DNA from: Myxococcales bacterium 68-20
GTDB taxonomy: Bacteria > Myxococcota_A > Polyangia > Polyangiales > Polyangiaceae
NCBI GenBank assembly: GCA_001899635.1
Contig: MKVQ01000003.1
Coordinates: forward strand, 124,001-188,000
Length of the DNA stretch: 64,000 nt
Direction of reading: 5' to 3'
How positions within the stretch are numbered: position 1 is the stretch's first letter; every line of letters begins with the position of its first letter. This document shows positions 34,661-43,541 of the stretch, piece by piece. Position numbers and translations under genes: made by a program. Under the pieces are notes generated by a model, which saw only the letters and a program-made list of their open reading frames with translations, had not been told where the DNA came from and ran no database searches.

Positions 34661-35596
34661 TCAACCTCCGAGCACGTGACGAGCGATGAGCGCGACGAAC
34701 GCGACGAACGCGTCCGTGCCATCGGGGAGCACGTCCGCGAGCAGGGTGACGTTCGCTCCCCTGCCGAGGCGAGCGAGCGTCGCCGCCACCACGACCACGC
34801 ATGGCGCGATCAGCCATCCCGCGGGCGCGAAGAGACCGCCCCACGTTCCGACCGCGACCACCACCGACCAGCAGACCGCGATCACCAACAGAATGCGTGA
34901 CGCGTGGTGGCGGCCATGTCGCACGGCGAGCGTGGGGACCCCATCGCGACGGTCCGCGTCGACGTCGCCGAGGTCGCAAGCAGCGGTGTTCACGAACGCA
35001 GAGAGGGACATCGCGAGGCCCTGCGCGACGAGCACTCGCGCGTCGTGTACGCCCACCGTCGTCGCTGCCCAGACCGCCGCGCCCGCCACGCAGAGCGCGG
35101 TGTACGCGTTCTTCGCGTAGGGAATGTCCTTCACACGTGCGATCCCGCGGCGACGAAGGGCCGGGATGACGCCGAGCCAAGGCATGCAGTACGCCGCGAC
35201 GCTGAGCGGGAACACGATCGTGATCGCGGCGGCGACGGCGCCGCGGAGCGCGTACGCGACGAGAGCCGCGGTCACCAAGAGGAGAGCCGCCATCCCCGAG
35301 CCGCGGGCCCAGCGACGAGCTCCTGCAGCCTTGCCCTCGTCGACGAGGTGGTCGATCGCGTAGCTACCGACGGCCACGCACAGCACCATCGCGAGTACCG
35401 CGATCGACAGCTCGGCGCGCACGAGCACCAGACTCGTCGTGACCTGCGCGGTGATGCCGATGGCAGCCGAAATCGGTGTTCCGGCGATCTTCACGAGCGC
35501 GGCGCGCGCATGGTTCCGGACCGCACGCGTGGGGTTCGGGACGTCCGGTAACGAGCGGGCGTCGGTCGCTCGAAAGAGCGTCGTCGTGGGCAGCAT
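34661..35596 (-). CDS. UbiA-family prenyltransferase
   Basis: A 311-residue integral membrane protein with about eight helices. The two Asp-rich motifs of UbiA enzymes are recognisable: Asp82-His-Leu-Val-Asp86 in helix 2-3 and Asp208-Leu-Gly-Asp211-Val-Asp-Ala-Asp215-Arg-Arg-Asp-Gly, followed by Val-Pro-Thr-Leu-Ala-Val. These bind Mg-diphosphate of the prenyl donor. The acceptor is not predictable; it is not a typical UbiA, COX10 or MenA by surrounding genes. ATG 35596 is well supported by TGGAGGA five bases upstream; the open frame extends to 35740 without related sequence. It is coupled to the downstream cyclase-like gene. Confidence 0.8.
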   Translation of the reverse strand: MLPTTTLFRATDARSLPDVPNPTRAVRNHARAALVKIAGTPISAAIGITAQVTTSLVLVRAELSIAVLAMVLCVAVGSYAIDHLVDEGKAAGARRWARGSGMAALLLVTAALVAYALRGAVAAAITIVFPLSVAAYCMPWLGVIPALRRRGIARVKDIPYAKNAYTALCVAGAAVWAATTVGVHDARVLVAQGLAMSLSAFVNTAACDLGDVDADRRDGVPTLAVRHGRHHASRILLVIAVCWSVVVAVGTWGGLFAPAGWLIAPCVVVVAATLARLGRGANVTLLADVLPDGTDAFVAFVALIARHVLGG

Positions 35597-36110
35597 CGAG
35601 TCCTCCAGAACGCGCGCCATCGCGCGTGAGGCCGCCCGACTGCAGCGCGCGTGCCGGCCCCGACACCGTCCATCTTCGCGGCGGCCACCGCGCATTTCGC
35701 GGGGCGTGGAGAGCGCTCCCCGACGTGCGCGCACGTTCACGCCTGCGTGCGCGCACCGCGTAGCGAGAGGGGCTCCTGAATGCCCTCGCGCCGCCCGGGG
35801 CGCTCGACTCCGTCGACGCCCAGACGGCTACGCGGGCATGTCGTTCGACGCCGGCTTCGTGTCGCCCCGTCTCGACATCGGTCCCGCGAAGCGATCGCCT
35901 CAGTCCGCGCTGCTCGCAGCTCGAGGACGTCCCTCCGCCGCCCGTCAGCGCTCCTGAGCCATGGTCTGCAACTCGGGCGCCGGTTGATTTTCAAGGCGCA
36001 TCGCACTCAAATCCGAACCGAAACGCAAGCAATCGACATCGCCGCGGGATAAGGATCCTACCTTTCAGGTTGGACTACTCGCGTCTCCGAGAAAACGAGG
36101 AGCCTTGCTC
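35597..36110. other. 514-base divergent spacer
   Basis: Region between the divergent UbiA and HEAT-protein genes. I see no supportable gene. It contains two GTGCGCGCAC palindromes (35725-35756) and an A/T-richer stretch at about 35980-36070 that could hold the promoter of the HEAT gene. Confidence 0.5.
35723..35756. promoter_or_regulatory. Twin GTGCGCGCAC palindromes
   Basis: ACGTGCGCGCACGT (35723-35736) and GTGCGCGCAC (35747-35756) share the same 10-bp palindromic core. Their centres are 22 bases apart, about two helical turns, 130-160 bases upstream of the UbiA start. This could be a double operator; alternating GC palindromes do arise by chance in such DNA. Confidence 0.35.
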
Positions 36111-39100
36111 ATGGCTACGACCGCGCGTCTGCTCGAAGAGCTCGAGTCCGTGACTCACCGCGAGCGCATGCGACGCATGGTGCGCCTCGGGGCGGCTTCG
36201 GCCGCGGGTGATACGAACGCGGGCGCCCTCCTCGATGCGCTCTGGGCATCCGGCAAGACATACGAGCGCACCCTCGCGCTCCAGGCGATCTACGGCTCAA
36301 GAGGGCGCGCCGGCGATGGACGCGAGCGCACGCGTTTGCTGGAAGCCGCCACCTCCGCGTCGCGGACGCTCCGTTTTCGTGCGATGCGTCTCGTCGCGAC
36401 TGCGTGTGACGACACGGGAGCGGGAGAGGTACTCCACCGGACCGCTTCACGGAATGCCCGCGGTCGGCTTCTCGCGATGCTTCATCGTCGCGGACGCCGG
36501 GGTGCGATCGCTGCCTTTCTCGAGATGGCCGGTGTGCTCGACGATCCGCGGAACGTCGACCTGCTGCCGCTCGCCTCGCGGGAGCTGGTGGTTCGTGAGA
36601 TGGATGGGTTCCGTCAACACGCGAGCGGGGTCGGATGGATGCGCCTTGCGAAGCATCATCCCGAAGTCGCCGCGAGCGAAGTCGATCGCGCGGCAGCGGC
36701 GAAGCTCGATCCGCGTTCGCGCGCCCGCGTTTTGCCGATCCTCACCGTCACGTCGCGGCGCGCTCCGACGCAGATGCTCGCGGCCGTGGCGCGCCTCTCG
36801 CGGGCGGGCGAGCCGGTGCCCGCCGCGGTCTGGAACGAGCTCGTGAAGCGCCTTCCGCACGAGACCGTGGATCTCCTGCGCGAGCGCGACGAGCACGCCC
36901 TCGTCGGGACGCATGCCCCGGGATCGTTCGCAGGGATTCAGCTCGCGAATGTCGCGCACCGCCTCGGCGCCGAACGGCTCTCGTACGTGGTGCGCCGGGC
37001 CTATCCCTCGCTCCCCGAAGGGCGGCGCGGCCGACGATGGCTGCTCCGGCTCACGCCCGAGGACCGGCGCGCCACGCTCGATGCCTGGGCGCACGGACCG
37101 GCGCGGCGCGCCTGGGGCGGGTTCCTTCTTCGCCACATGCCGAAGGACGAAGTGCGTCGCGACGCGTTCGAACGGTGGGTCGCAGCGGCGCGGGACAAGG
37201 AGGGGATCGTCAGCGTGGCCCGCCTCGCGGACTTGCCGCACGACCTGCGTCACGAGGAAGCCGAGCGCCATCTCGAACGCGTGCCGGCACTCGAGGGCAA
37301 GCCCGAGCGGCTCGCGTGGGCGCGGCTTCTCCCGTTCGAGCGCGCACGGACCAGCCTCGCGAGCTTCCTCGGTCACCCCGAAGGCGAAATTCGCGCTCTC
37401 GCGATGAGCGCGCTGGTCCGAACGGTCGACGGCGATCGTGCGAGTGTGAACGCACTGCTCGATGTCGTGAAGAGCCGGCGTTTCGAGCAGGATCCGGTGC
37501 GCCTGGCGACCATGAACGCGCTCGCGGATCTGCCGTGGGCCTGCTTTCCGGCCTCGACGTTGCCGGCGGTCGCCGAGATCGTCGAAGGGGCGCTCGCCGC
37601 CTCGGACCTCTCGACGACGACGGCGGCACACACGGAGCGGCTCGTCGTCCGCCTCTTCCGCGTCGATCCCGAGTGGGGCGCGGCGTGGCTCGCCGCACTC
37701 GTGAAGACGCGGGGAACGATCACGCAGCTTGGCCTCGGCGAGGGTCTTCTGCCGGACGATCTCGTCCGGTTCGAGCCAGCCTTCGCGAAGCTCGTCGCCC
37801 TCTGGGTGAGTCGCGAACGCGCTGGATCCGTCGTGTGGCTCGCGCGGAGCCTCGGCAAACGGCTCGCGCTCGCGCCCTCGGTGCTTTCGGGTCTCGAGCA
37901 ACTGGCGCGAGAGCTCCCCTTCGTCGGAGTGGCGGCGGCGGCGCTCGACCTCCTCCGACGCGCGGCGCCCGAGCGCTTCGGACGACTCGTCCCCGAGCTC
38001 CTCGGTGACGACGCGAGCTTCCTCGCGCTACCGAGCGTCGCAACGCACGTGTCGTGCATGCGTCAGGATCTGTTGCGCGGCATGCTCGGAACAGCAGCGC
38101 CGGTGCAGGGCCGGTTCGCGACGGGACGCGCGCGATGGGTCCTCGACTTCACCGCGGGAACGCCCACGTGGACGTCGTCCTGCCAGGAGCGCTGGGCGGC
38201 GCAGCTGGTAGGGCTCGCGGCCGACCCTGATCAGGACGTGCCGACGCTGCGCTTCGCGATCGATCGTCTCGCGTCCCTCGCGTTCGCCGACGCGAAACCA
38301 TTGCTTCGGTTCACGTCGGACACGCGCCAGCCCGTCCGCGAGATCGCGATCGACGCGGCGGCACGACTCGACGCAGCGGAAGGGCTCGACACGCTCCTCG
38401 CATGCCTCGCCGACGATCGTGCGCGCTGGGCGATCTACGCGCTGCGCTCGGTCTTCGCCGAGCTCCCGCGGCACGAGGTCCTCGCACGGCTCCGGGCAGT
38501 ACCTCGCGAGAAGGTCACGGTCGCCAAAGAGGTCGTGCGTCTCCTCGGCGAGCTCGGTGGCGAGGACGCGTTCGCCGAGATCCTCGCATTCGACATCCCC
38601 CAGACGAAACGCGACGTACGCATCGCGATGCTACGCGCGCTCTGGGGCTACCTCCACATGCCTGCGGCGTGGGCGACGTTCGAACGCGCGGCCGCCGATC
38701 ATGACTGGGTCGTCGCTTCGCGCATCGCCGACGTGCCGATGGAGCGCCTCACTGAGGACGCCGAGACGCGCCTCGCGGATCTGCTTGCCCAGGTGCTCGA
38801 TCGCCCCGAAGCGGAGCTGCGACTCGATCTCTTGCGTCGCGCCGGGGCGCTGCCGCTCCGGGACGTGACGCGGCGATTCTTTCGGGCAGTGGCCCGCCGG
38901 ATCGGCGCGAAGACGTCGGACGAAGCTCGCGCGGCCACGGCGGCAGCACTCCTCCGCATGCGCGGTGACGACGGCGAGGAAGCTGCGTTCGTCCTCGCCG
39001 AAGTCGACGCGGTCATCGCGCGCCGCCAGACGGCGACCGCGGTGCTCGAAGCGCTTCGGCCTTCGCCCTGGGGCCCTGCCTGGCGCGGTCGTCTCGCGCA

Positions 39101-39485
39101 CCGTGTGCTCCGGCTCCTCGCGACCGATCCGCGGTCCGTGATGCCACGCATCGACTTCGCCGGCCATGTCCTCGATGCGCGCGAGCTCGTGCGCCTGTTC
39201 GAAGAGCTTCAAGCGAGCAGCCTGCTTCACGTCGACGCGCTGGCGGCCGCCTTTGCCAGCGTGGACCGCTGCGTCTCGCCGAGCGTCATCGAGGCCCGTC
39301 TCCGCACCGCGCCGTCGGAGGAGTTGCGCCGGATCGCGCTCCACGCCCTCGTCCGAGAGGCGCGTCTCCGCGGCTGGACGCGCGAGCAACGGGCGCTCCT
39401 CGAGGAATACCGTGCCGATGGCGCGATGGTCGTCGCGAGCGCCGCCGCGTGGGTGTTTCCGCCAGCAGTGGATGCGCAAGCGTAG
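36111..39485 (+). CDS. Large HEAT-like repeat protein, unknown function
   Basis: A 1124-residue, almost entirely helical protein with no signal peptide or membrane segment. Degenerate HEAT/ARM-type helix pairs are visible throughout, for example around 740-830 (Ala-Leu-Arg-Ser-Val-Phe-Ala-Glu-Leu-Pro; Val-Val-Arg-Leu-Leu-Gly-Glu-Leu-Gly-Gly-Glu-Asp-Ala). It is rich in Arg and Ala. HEAT solenoids bind proteins or nucleic acids. Start ATG 36111 has GAGGAG upstream; TTG 36105 is possible. I do not recognise a named family. The gene stands alone, divergent from UbiA, with the 58-bp hemA-like repeat 40 bases after its stop. Confidence 0.7.
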   Translation: MATTARLLEELESVTHRERMRRMVRLGAASAAGDTNAGALLDALWASGKTYERTLALQAIYGSRGRAGDGRERTRLLEAATSASRTLRFRAMRLVATACDDTGAGEVLHRTASRNARGRLLAMLHRRGRRGAIAAFLEMAGVLDDPRNVDLLPLASRELVVREMDGFRQHASGVGWMRLAKHHPEVAASEVDRAAAAKLDPRSRARVLPILTVTSRRAPTQMLAAVARLSRAGEPVPAAVWNELVKRLPHETVDLLRERDEHALVGTHAPGSFAGIQLANVAHRLGAERLSYVVRRAYPSLPEGRRGRRWLLRLTPEDRRATLDAWAHGPARRAWGGFLLRHMPKDEVRRDAFERWVAAARDKEGIVSVARLADLPHDLRHEEAERHLERVPALEGKPERLAWARLLPFERARTSLASFLGHPEGEIRALAMSALVRTVDGDRASVNALLDVVKSRRFEQDPVRLATMNALADLPWACFPASTLPAVAEIVEGALAASDLSTTTAAHTERLVVRLFRVDPEWGAAWLAALVKTRGTITQLGLGEGLLPDDLVRFEPAFAKLVALWVSRERAGSVVWLARSLGKRLALAPSVLSGLEQLARELPFVGVAAAALDLLRRAAPERFGRLVPELLGDDASFLALPSVATHVSCMRQDLLRGMLGTAAPVQGRFATGRARWVLDFTAGTPTWTSSCQERWAAQLVGLAADPDQDVPTLRFAIDRLASLAFADAKPLLRFTSDTRQPVREIAIDAAARLDAAEGLDTLLACLADDRARWAIYALRSVFAELPRHEVLARLRAVPREKVTVAKEVVRLLGELGGEDAFAEILAFDIPQTKRDVRIAMLRALWGYLHMPAAWATFERAAADHDWVVASRIADVPMERLTEDAETRLADLLAQVLDRPEAELRLDLLRRAGALPLRDVTRRFFRAVARRIGAKTSDEARAATAAALLRMRGDDGEEAAFVLAEVDAVIARRQTATAVLEALRPSPWGPAWRGRLAHRVLRLLATDPRSVMPRIDFAGHVLDARELVRLFEELQASSLLHVDALAAAFASVDRCVSPSVIEARLRTAPSEELRRIALHALVREARLRGWTREQRALLEEYRADGAMVVASAAAWVFPPAVDAQA

Positions 39486-39922
39486 GCGCCGCCCGCTTCG
39501 GTCACGGATCGAGGTCCATCGCACCGGTCAGTGCGGGAGGCGCTCTTCGCTCTCCTGGGGCGCAGGCGCGGGCGGCCCGGCGAGGGGTGCCAGCTCCATC
39601 CCCAGCTCGTATCGGATCGGCATCGCCTATCGTATCGAGCCACCTGCCCCGACACCACCTGCCCGAGCCACCTGACGGCGCCGGGCTCGCCGATCTGCAA
39701 AAGACGTCGGTCCTGCAGTACCGGGGATGGCGTGCGGTGCGGGTCACGTCTGCGGTAGCGGCTGCGATCGTCGAGGGGACCGAGGCTCCGGAACGATGCG
39801 CGGCACGCTGTCCGCCGTATTGGCTCTCTCTCCGCCGGCTCGACCACACGCTCTCTTCGCGGTAGTGATGAGCTTGGTCGACGCGTCCGTCGTGAAAGGA
39901 CGCGTGGCGAAAGCGAGCCATC
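39486..39922. other. 437-base spacer containing hemA 3'-end copy
   Basis: No supportable gene. It holds a 58-bp near-copy of the hemA 3' end (39525-39582) and a patch at 39647-39679 where CCACCTGCCCG-like units recur. The rest shows no structure I can interpret. Confidence 0.6.
39525..39582. repeat. Direct repeat copy A of hemA 3' end
   Basis: 58 bases nearly identical to 42147-42205 (two substitutions and one single-base indel) in the same orientation. On the minus strand it would encode the last residues of HemA including the stop, but it is detached from any gene. Confidence 0.9.
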
Positions 39923-40933
39923 ATGCCTCTTCGCAACCGACACACCGTGAGAATCGAAGCCGTCGCCGTGGCGGTCATGCTCGCCGCTTTCGCGTCGACC
40001 ACTCACGACGCGGACGCCCAGGTCGTCCGCGATCACCGCTCGGGTGGCTCTAGCGACGGCAAGGAGTGGACGCCGCCCTCCACGACGCCTTCCGCGCCGC
40101 CTCCGGCGGTGAACGGGCCGCCTCCAACCGCGCCGGGCGAGTTCGCGTTCCAGAATGTCGTCAGCAAGCACTATCTGTCGGCGGCCGGCTCGCTACGCAT
40201 GTCGCCCACCCGAGGAGCGACCGAGAAGTTCCGCATCGTACGTGAGCGCGGGACCTCGTTCGAGCGGATCCAGTCGGCGTCCAACCAATTCGTGATGGCG
40301 AACGCCGACGTTCGGAAGCCTCCGGCGGCGCTGTCCTCGACCGCGGGCGAGGCTACCTTGTTCTCCCTTTCGTCCCGGGGCGCCGGCTCGTACGCGGGGG
40401 CATTCGAGATCGTCTTGAAGGCCGCACCGACGTGGACGTTGCAGCAGGACGGCGACGTGACCGGGCTGAAGCCGACCGTGTCTGCCTGGAACGTCACGAG
40501 CAATGCCCGGGCGCTGTTCTGGATTACGAAGTGCGGCGACATCGGCACCGGGCAGGAGTACGCGCTCCGGCCGGTCGGGGCGACGACGGGCTCGGCTCGA
40601 CAGCGTTTCGTCCGCCAGAGCGACGGTACGTACGCGCTCGAGATCGGCTCGCGGAAGTACTGGTCGGCGACCGGTGGCGGCGGCAATGCCCCGGGCAAGG
40701 GCTCGGACGGCTATCCCATCGAGTACAAGGATTCGATCGGCGCGTACGAGAAGTTCAAGGTGATCGACCAGGGCAACTGTACCTACGCCATCCAGACGGC
40801 CAAGGGCTGGTACTTCGGAATGAAGGCCGGAAGCTGGAACTGGAGCACAATCTCGACGCGAATCAGCGACCCGAACGCAGCGCCGTCGATCGGCTACGTC
40901 GCGTACTGGGAGCTCATGCCGATTGGTCTTTGA
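39923..40933 (+). CDS. Secreted beta-trefoil (fascin-like) protein
   Basis: A 336-residue protein with a signal peptide (about 1-33, ending Ala-Asp-Ala-Gln) and a Pro-rich spacer (50-75). The remainder contains repeated units such as Lys-His-Tyr-Leu-Ser-Ala-Ala, Arg-Lys-Tyr-Trp-Ser-Ala-Thr and Glu-Lys-Phe-Lys-Val-Ile, the pattern of fascin-type or actin-crosslinking beta-trefoils. Such domains bind carbohydrates or protein filaments. The function in bacteria is mostly unknown; some are extracellular lectin-like proteins. It lies inside the repeat-flanked segment. Ribosome site before ATG 39923 is weak. Confidence 0.65.
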   Translation: MPLRNRHTVRIEAVAVAVMLAAFASTTHDADAQVVRDHRSGGSSDGKEWTPPSTTPSAPPPAVNGPPPTAPGEFAFQNVVSKHYLSAAGSLRMSPTRGATEKFRIVRERGTSFERIQSASNQFVMANADVRKPPAALSSTAGEATLFSLSSRGAGSYAGAFEIVLKAAPTWTLQQDGDVTGLKPTVSAWNVTSNARALFWITKCGDIGTGQEYALRPVGATTGSARQRFVRQSDGTYALEIGSRKYWSATGGGGNAPGKGSDGYPIEYKDSIGAYEKFKVIDQGNCTYAIQTAKGWYFGMKAGSWNWSTISTRISDPNAAPSIGYVAYWELMPIGL

Positions 40934-41103
40934 TCGGCCGCGCGGCCGATGGGGCCTTGGTCGCGGAGGTCTGGCAACAGCTCAAACCAATCAACGACGC
41001 CGAGTATATGAATATTCACGATTCCCCCCAGAGGGGCGGAGCGCGGTAGCGAGCGCCCCCCGAACGAGGATGTATCGTATCGCCGCCGTGATAGGTTGTG
41101 TGC

Positions 41104-42003
41104 ATGCGAGTTGCTGCGTTGGCGTTCTCCTTGGCCATGATTGGCGCCGGTGCGGCTGCATGTTCAGGTGCATCGGGCAATCCGATGAGTGCGCCTCCTC
41201 GAGACGATGAGGACGCCGGGGACGACACGAACCATCCGCCCATTGACCCCGCGAGCGACGCGTCCAGCTTGGATGCGGGCGTCTCCGATTCAGGCTCGAG
41301 CCCTGACGCCGATTCCGGCGTTACGGTTCCGCTGCCGCCCGCGCTGCGGCTGGTGCATCTGTGGCCCTCCACTCTCGGACAGCGGGTCAATGTCTGTGCT
41401 CACCGTCACGGCGAACCGCCGAGCGCCACACCGCTGTCCGCGACGCCGCTTTCGTACACGGAGATCACGCCGTATTTCTCCGTCCCCGCCGGGACATATG
41501 ACTTTCGAATCGTCTTCGCGATGAGCGGCTTGCCGGGCAGCCCCGCGACGGACTGCCTGAGTGATGCAGGCTACGGCGCCGACGGGCTTACCGACGTCGT
41601 CGTTACCGGTCCCACGACGTTGACCGTTCACGCGACGTACGACGGCACGCCCGAAATGTTCGCCTTCGCCGATACGGGGACTCCGGTCCCAGCGATGAAC
41701 AACATCCGTGCGCGCAATGCAAATTCGAGCAACGTCACCATCCACGCACGCTCGTTCATGGTTGACCAGTATTGGGGCCCCATCCAGCCAGGTCACGAGT
41801 GGCCGATGCAGGCATTCGGACCGAACGACGGCGCAGTCTTCACAGTGTCTCGTAACGGCGGCGGCACCTATGTCGTCAGCGTGACTGCGCCGGACACTGT
41901 TGGAACGTGGGACATCTTCACCTACCGTCTTGCTTCGAACAGCACTCGGTTGGTGGCGTGTCCCGAATCGACGATCACGACGACCTGCAAGCTCGGCCTG
42001 TGA
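41104..42003 (+). CDS. DUF4397-like lipoprotein
   Basis: A 299-residue lipoprotein: signal peptide with lipobox Ala-Ala-Ala-Cys (Cys about 20), an Asp/Ser-rich low-complexity spacer (25-75), then a DUF4397-like beta domain (Leu-Arg-Leu-Val-His-Leu-Trp-Pro-Ser; Tyr-Phe-Ser-Val-Pro-Ala-Gly-Thr-Tyr-Asp-Phe-Arg-Ile). Probably displayed on the outer membrane; function unknown. ATG 41104 is preferred over GTG 41098. Codon choice is noticeably less GC-biased than in the surrounding genes, fitting an acquired origin. Confidence 0.65.
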   Translation: MRVAALAFSLAMIGAGAAACSGASGNPMSAPPRDDEDAGDDTNHPPIDPASDASSLDAGVSDSGSSPDADSGVTVPLPPALRLVHLWPSTLGQRVNVCAHRHGEPPSATPLSATPLSYTEITPYFSVPAGTYDFRIVFAMSGLPGSPATDCLSDAGYGADGLTDVVVTGPTTLTVHATYDGTPEMFAFADTGTPVPAMNNIRARNANSSNVTIHARSFMVDQYWGPIQPGHEWPMQAFGPNDGAVFTVSRNGGGTYVVSVTAPDTVGTWDIFTYRLASNSTRLVACPESTITTTCKLGL

Positions 42004-42146
42004 AGCAAACTCTGGGGGAGCTGCGAGGGAAGGAAGTGGCGCTGCTGGTAGCTGGGCTCGCTCGAATCGCGATCGCGTGAACGAACGCGCTTCGCGCTGT
42101 TCCGCTGAGCCCACACGGACGAACGCCGCGAGGTCCCGGCCCGACG

Positions 42147-42205
42147 CGGTCAGTGCGGGAGGCGCTCTTCGCTCTCCCGGGGCGCAGGCACGGGCGCGCC
42201 CGGCG
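42147..42205. repeat. Direct repeat copy B within hemA 3' end
   Basis: The functional copy of the 58/59-base repeat; it contains the final codons of hemA (Glu-Ser-Glu-Glu-Arg-Leu-Pro-His-stop on the minus strand). Its partner lies at 39525-39582. Confidence 0.9.
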
Positions 42206-43541
42206 CGGGCGGCTCCGCCCGGGGCAGGGCTTGCGCTGCGGGAGCGGCGGGCAGATCGAAGAGGTGCTGCGCCGCGCGCACGAGATCGTTGCCGTCGCTC
42301 GCGCCCGCTGCCTGCTTCAGCCGCGTCGTCGGCGAGTGGAGGAGCTTGTTCGTAGCGCTCTCGATCATCTGCGCGAGCGCGGCGCGGTCGGCCTCGCCGA
42401 GGTGCTTGAGCCGGCTTCCGAGGCTCCGCTCGAGCTCGGCGACGAGCACGCCCCGCGTCTTGGCCCGGAGCGCGACGATGGTGGGGTTCACGTTGAGGCC
42501 ACGCGCCCACTGGTTCCACGAGCCGAGCTCCGCCTCGACGATCTTCTCGGCGGCGGCCACCTCGGCCTTCCGCGATCGCATGTTCTCGGCGACCTCGCTC
42601 TGAAGATCGTCGACGTCGTAGACGTATGCGTTGTCGATGTGCTCGTGGATGGCCGGGTCGACGTTGCGCGGCACGGCGATGTCGATGAAGAAGAGCGTGC
42701 GCCCTTTGCGCTGCTTCATCACCCGCTTCACGAGATCGCGCGTGATGACGAACGACTTGCTCGACGTGGACGCGACGACGACGTCGGACTGGACGAGCTC
42801 GGACTCGAGCTGCTCGATGGGCGCCGCCGTCGCGTTGAAGTGAGCCGCGAGGCTCGCGGCCCGCTCGAAGCTGCGGTTGCAGATGCGGATCGCCTTCGCC
42901 TGCTGGCCGAGGCTCTTGGCGGCGGCTTCGGCCATCTCGCCCGCCCCGACGAGGAGCACGGTGCGGTCGCCGAGGTCTCCGAAGATGCGCTTCGCGAGAT
43001 CGACGGCGACGCTGGAGATGCTGACGGTCCCCGCGCCGAGCTGCGTCTCGGTACGGACGCGCTTGGCGACGGTGAACGCGCGGCTCACGCAGCGTGCGAG
43101 ATGGCTGCGGAGCGCACCGGATGCGACGGCGGCGTCGAAGGCGTCCTTCACCTGGCCGAGGATCTGCGGCTCGCCGAGGACCATCGAGTCGAGGCTCGCC
43201 GCCACCCGGAAGACGTGCCGGACGGCATCTTCCCCGGTGCGCTCGTAGAGGTACGCGCGGAGCTCGTCGATGTTGCGGGCGCCGATGTGATCGCGGAGCG
43301 CCTCGCGGATCGCCGTCGACGCGAGCTGCGCGGCCGCTTCGTGGCTGGTGCCGCTCTTCGGCAGGCCGATCACCTCGACGCGATTGCACGTCGAGAGGAA
43401 CATCACCTCGTCGATCTCCTCCCGCGCCGTGAGCCGCGCGAGGATCTCCGGAAGGAGCTCGCTGCTGCTCGCGAAGCGCTCGCGCACCTCGACCGGCGCG
43501 GTCTTGTGCGACAGACCGATGACGACGACCGGCAACGTCAT
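42150..43541 (-). CDS. hemA: Glutamyl-tRNA reductase
   Basis: A 463-residue enzyme that reduces glutamyl-tRNA to glutamate-1-semialdehyde, the first step of C5 tetrapyrrole synthesis. Landmarks are Gly-Leu-Ser-His-Lys-Thr-Ala-Pro-Val near the N-terminus, catalytic Cys52 in Ser-Thr-Cys-Asn-Arg-Val-Glu, Leu-Gly-Glu-Pro-Gln-Ile-Leu-Gly-Gln-Val, Gly-Ala-Gly-Glu-Met-Ala-Glu (NADPH) and Asp-Ile-Ala-Val-Pro-Arg-Asn-Val-Asp. The C-terminal 35 residues are a Pro/Ala-rich tail ending in the repeat described at 42147. Start ATG 43541 overlaps the stop of the HemX-like gene by four bases (ATGA). Confidence 0.96.
   Translation of the reverse strand: MTLPVVVIGLSHKTAPVEVRERFASSSELLPEILARLTAREEIDEVMFLSTCNRVEVIGLPKSGTSHEAAAQLASTAIREALRDHIGARNIDELRAYLYERTGEDAVRHVFRVAASLDSMVLGEPQILGQVKDAFDAAVASGALRSHLARCVSRAFTVAKRVRTETQLGAGTVSISSVAVDLAKRIFGDLGDRTVLLVGAGEMAEAAAKSLGQQAKAIRICNRSFERAASLAAHFNATAAPIEQLESELVQSDVVVASTSSKSFVITRDLVKRVMKQRKGRTLFFIDIAVPRNVDPAIHEHIDNAYVYDVDDLQSEVAENMRSRKAEVAAAEKIVEAELGSWNQWARGLNVNPTIVALRAKTRGVLVAELERSLGSRLKHLGEADRAALAQMIESATNKLLHSPTTRLKQAAGASDGNDLVRAAQHLFDLPAAPAAQALPRAEPPAPGAPVPAPRESEERLPH

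Larger units (their letters stand above)
39583..42146. mobile_element. Candidate 2.6-kb island between direct repeats
   Basis: The segment between the two hemA-end copies carries two genes for secreted proteins on the plus strand, opposite to hemA. By eye its base composition is less GC-rich and its codon use more relaxed than its neighbours, especially at 41104-42003. Direct repeats at a gene 3' end resemble attL/attR sites of an integrated element. There is no integrase or transposase inside, so it would be a non-autonomous or decayed element. A local duplication event is the alternative. Confidence 0.4.

Noticed and set aside
39583-42146. Complete insertion sequence or prophage
   Set aside because: No transposase, integrase or inverted ends are visible; only direct repeats support an inserted element.
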